A DNA stretch of 64,000 bases, taken from assembly GCF_014596465.1 (NCBI RefSeq), contig NZ_MECK01000632.1, positions 1 through 64,000 of the forward strand. Direction: 5' to 3'. The DNA is from Streptomyces sp. CBMA123 (lineage in GTDB: Bacteria > Actinomycetota > Actinomycetes > Streptomycetales > Streptomycetaceae). The translations under genes were made by a program, and so were the position numbers. The notes beneath the pieces were generated by a model. That model made no database searches. It was not told the DNA's origin and was given only the letters and a program-made list of their open reading frames with translations. Each line of letters opens with the position of its first letter. Within the stretch, counting starts at the first letter, position 1. Positions 63,392 through 64,000 of this stretch are shown piece by piece.

Positions 63392-64000
63392 CTAGGGGCG
63401 CTGCTCGGCTGCCGCAGGCGCGGTGCTCAGCTGGGTGGCCAGGTTGCTCAAGGCGGTTTGGTCGTCGGCCGCCGTCAGCGCGCCAGCTCCGGGAATGTCT
63501 GCGGGGACGGCGAACTGGAGGGATGTCAGGACGTTTTGATGGCGAACCAGGTAAATGTGGCCGGTCTGCGGGCCGGGGGCGGACATCCCGGCGACGGCGG
63601 TCCACTGCCGCGAGTAGGCGGTGCCCTCGGCGGTCGTGGCGGTCGTGGCGACCTGGGCGTCCTGCGGCAGCTTCGCGGCGCTCTGCAGGGCGCGGGACTG
63701 CTGCTGGCAGGTGTTCATGGCGCTGAGGAGGTCCGTGTACGCCTGCTGGGCCGTCGCGGCGTCGGTGAAGGTGAAGGTGTCCTGGATAGCCGGGGTCTTG
63801 AAGCTGCTGACGTAGCCCTGCTGCTGCCAGGTCGTGGCGCCCTTGACGGCGGCGCACTCGTTGAGGCGCACGTCATGCGCGGTGGCCTGGGTCTTCGGCT
63901 GCGCGATCGGCTTCCAGGCGGCAGCGGCGTTGTCGGGCAGCTGCGCGGGCGGCAGGGGGGCGGGTGCGGCCGCCGGCGCACGGTCCGCCTGCTTGGAAGT
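63392..64000 (-). CDS. Partial hypothetical exported-type protein (5' end beyond the window)
   Basis: At least 202 codons of a gene whose start lies outside the window. An Ala/Pro-rich linker (APAAAPAPLPPAQLPD) precedes a folded domain: RLNECAAVKGATTWQQQGYV, DTFTFTDAATAQQAYTDLLS, AMNTCQQQSRALQ, YLVRHQNVLTSLQFAVPA. The layout resembles extracytoplasmic sensor domains attached to lipoproteins or to protein kinases (two conserved cysteines in similar positions). It may be the first gene of a cluster with the two propeller enzymes, with 51 bp to the next. Confidence 0.8.
   Translation of the reverse strand, partial: TSKQADRAPAAAPAPLPPAQLPDNAAAAWKPIAQPKTQATAHDVRLNECAAVKGATTWQQQGYVSSFKTPAIQDTFTFTDAATAQQAYTDLLSAMNTCQQQSRALQSAAKLPQDAQVATTATTAEGTAYSRQWTAVAGMSAPGPQTGHIYLVRHQNVLTSLQFAVPADIPGAGALTAADDQTALSNLATQLSTAPAAAEQRP

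Overview
The window is high-GC DNA from a streptomycete-type actinobacterium (Streptomyces or Kitasatospora level). The evidence is the codon bias, the frequent GTG/TTG starts, and several families typical of that group: a RacP-like/DUF6192 pair, DUF4193, DUF4238, a LAL regulator, an NF041680-type transposase, replication-relaxation proteins and helicase-associated domains. Few housekeeping functions are visible. Truncated genes, frameshifts and insertion sequence remnants are dense, as in an accessory chromosome arm or a large plasmid. No rRNA, tRNA, CRISPR array or telomere was recognised.

Layout. 1-5.7 kb: a GC-rich gene-poor stretch, a 593-bp element bounded by 33-bp inverted repeats that carries one gene, and a secreted glycine-rich protein set between two decayed replication-relaxation fragments. 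6-10.4 kb: an exported protein, an intact NF041680-like IS that abuts a NusG-KOW mini-protein, a methyltransferase and a dead IS5 element. 10.4-12.4 kb: a plasmid-style regulatory block (RacP-like, DUF6192, zinc-finger protein) around a 37-bp perfect palindrome. 12.5-17.3 kb: a secreted phosphodiester glycosidase, a serpin remnant, another replication-relaxation fragment and a DsbA-family oxidoreductase. 17.4-23.4 kb: a tight five-gene operon of mostly unknown proteins including a caspase-like CHAT protein. 23.8-31 kb: an orphan phospholipase C tail, a putative nuclease-like protein, an acetyltransferase-like protein, an aminoglycoside-phosphotransferase-family kinase and hypothetical proteins. 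31.5-35.2 kb: a LAL regulator convergent with a secreted papain-like protease. 36-40 kb: remnants (IS701, DUF6042, helicase-associated domains) and a frameshifted VPS62/pore-former-like gene. 41-45.2 kb: DUF4193, a divergent LysR/MFS pair, an IS256 remnant and a truncated PucR regulator. 45.4-51.4 kb: HEAT-like, propeller lipoprotein and plasmid-type hypothetical genes, with a 430-bp duplication. 51.5-59.6 kb: a Ser/Thr kinase carrying an L7/L12-like domain, the longest replication-relaxation fragment, DUF4238, a lipoprotein and two frameshifted genes. 60.1-64 kb: two secreted wall-active proteins sharing a nearly identical seven-bladed propeller, and a partial gene at the window edge.

The best candidate for an undescribed system is the 17463-23364 operon. 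Translationally coupled (GTGA) junctions link a zinc-ribbon mini-protein, a two-Ig-domain/CHAT protein whose GHG motif reads GYG, and a downstream protein of unknown fold, behind two paralogous beta-rich proteins of which one has a zinc ribbon and a membrane hairpin. Second is a family of five same-strand replication-relaxation fragments that share one 3' end but are cut at five different 5' points.
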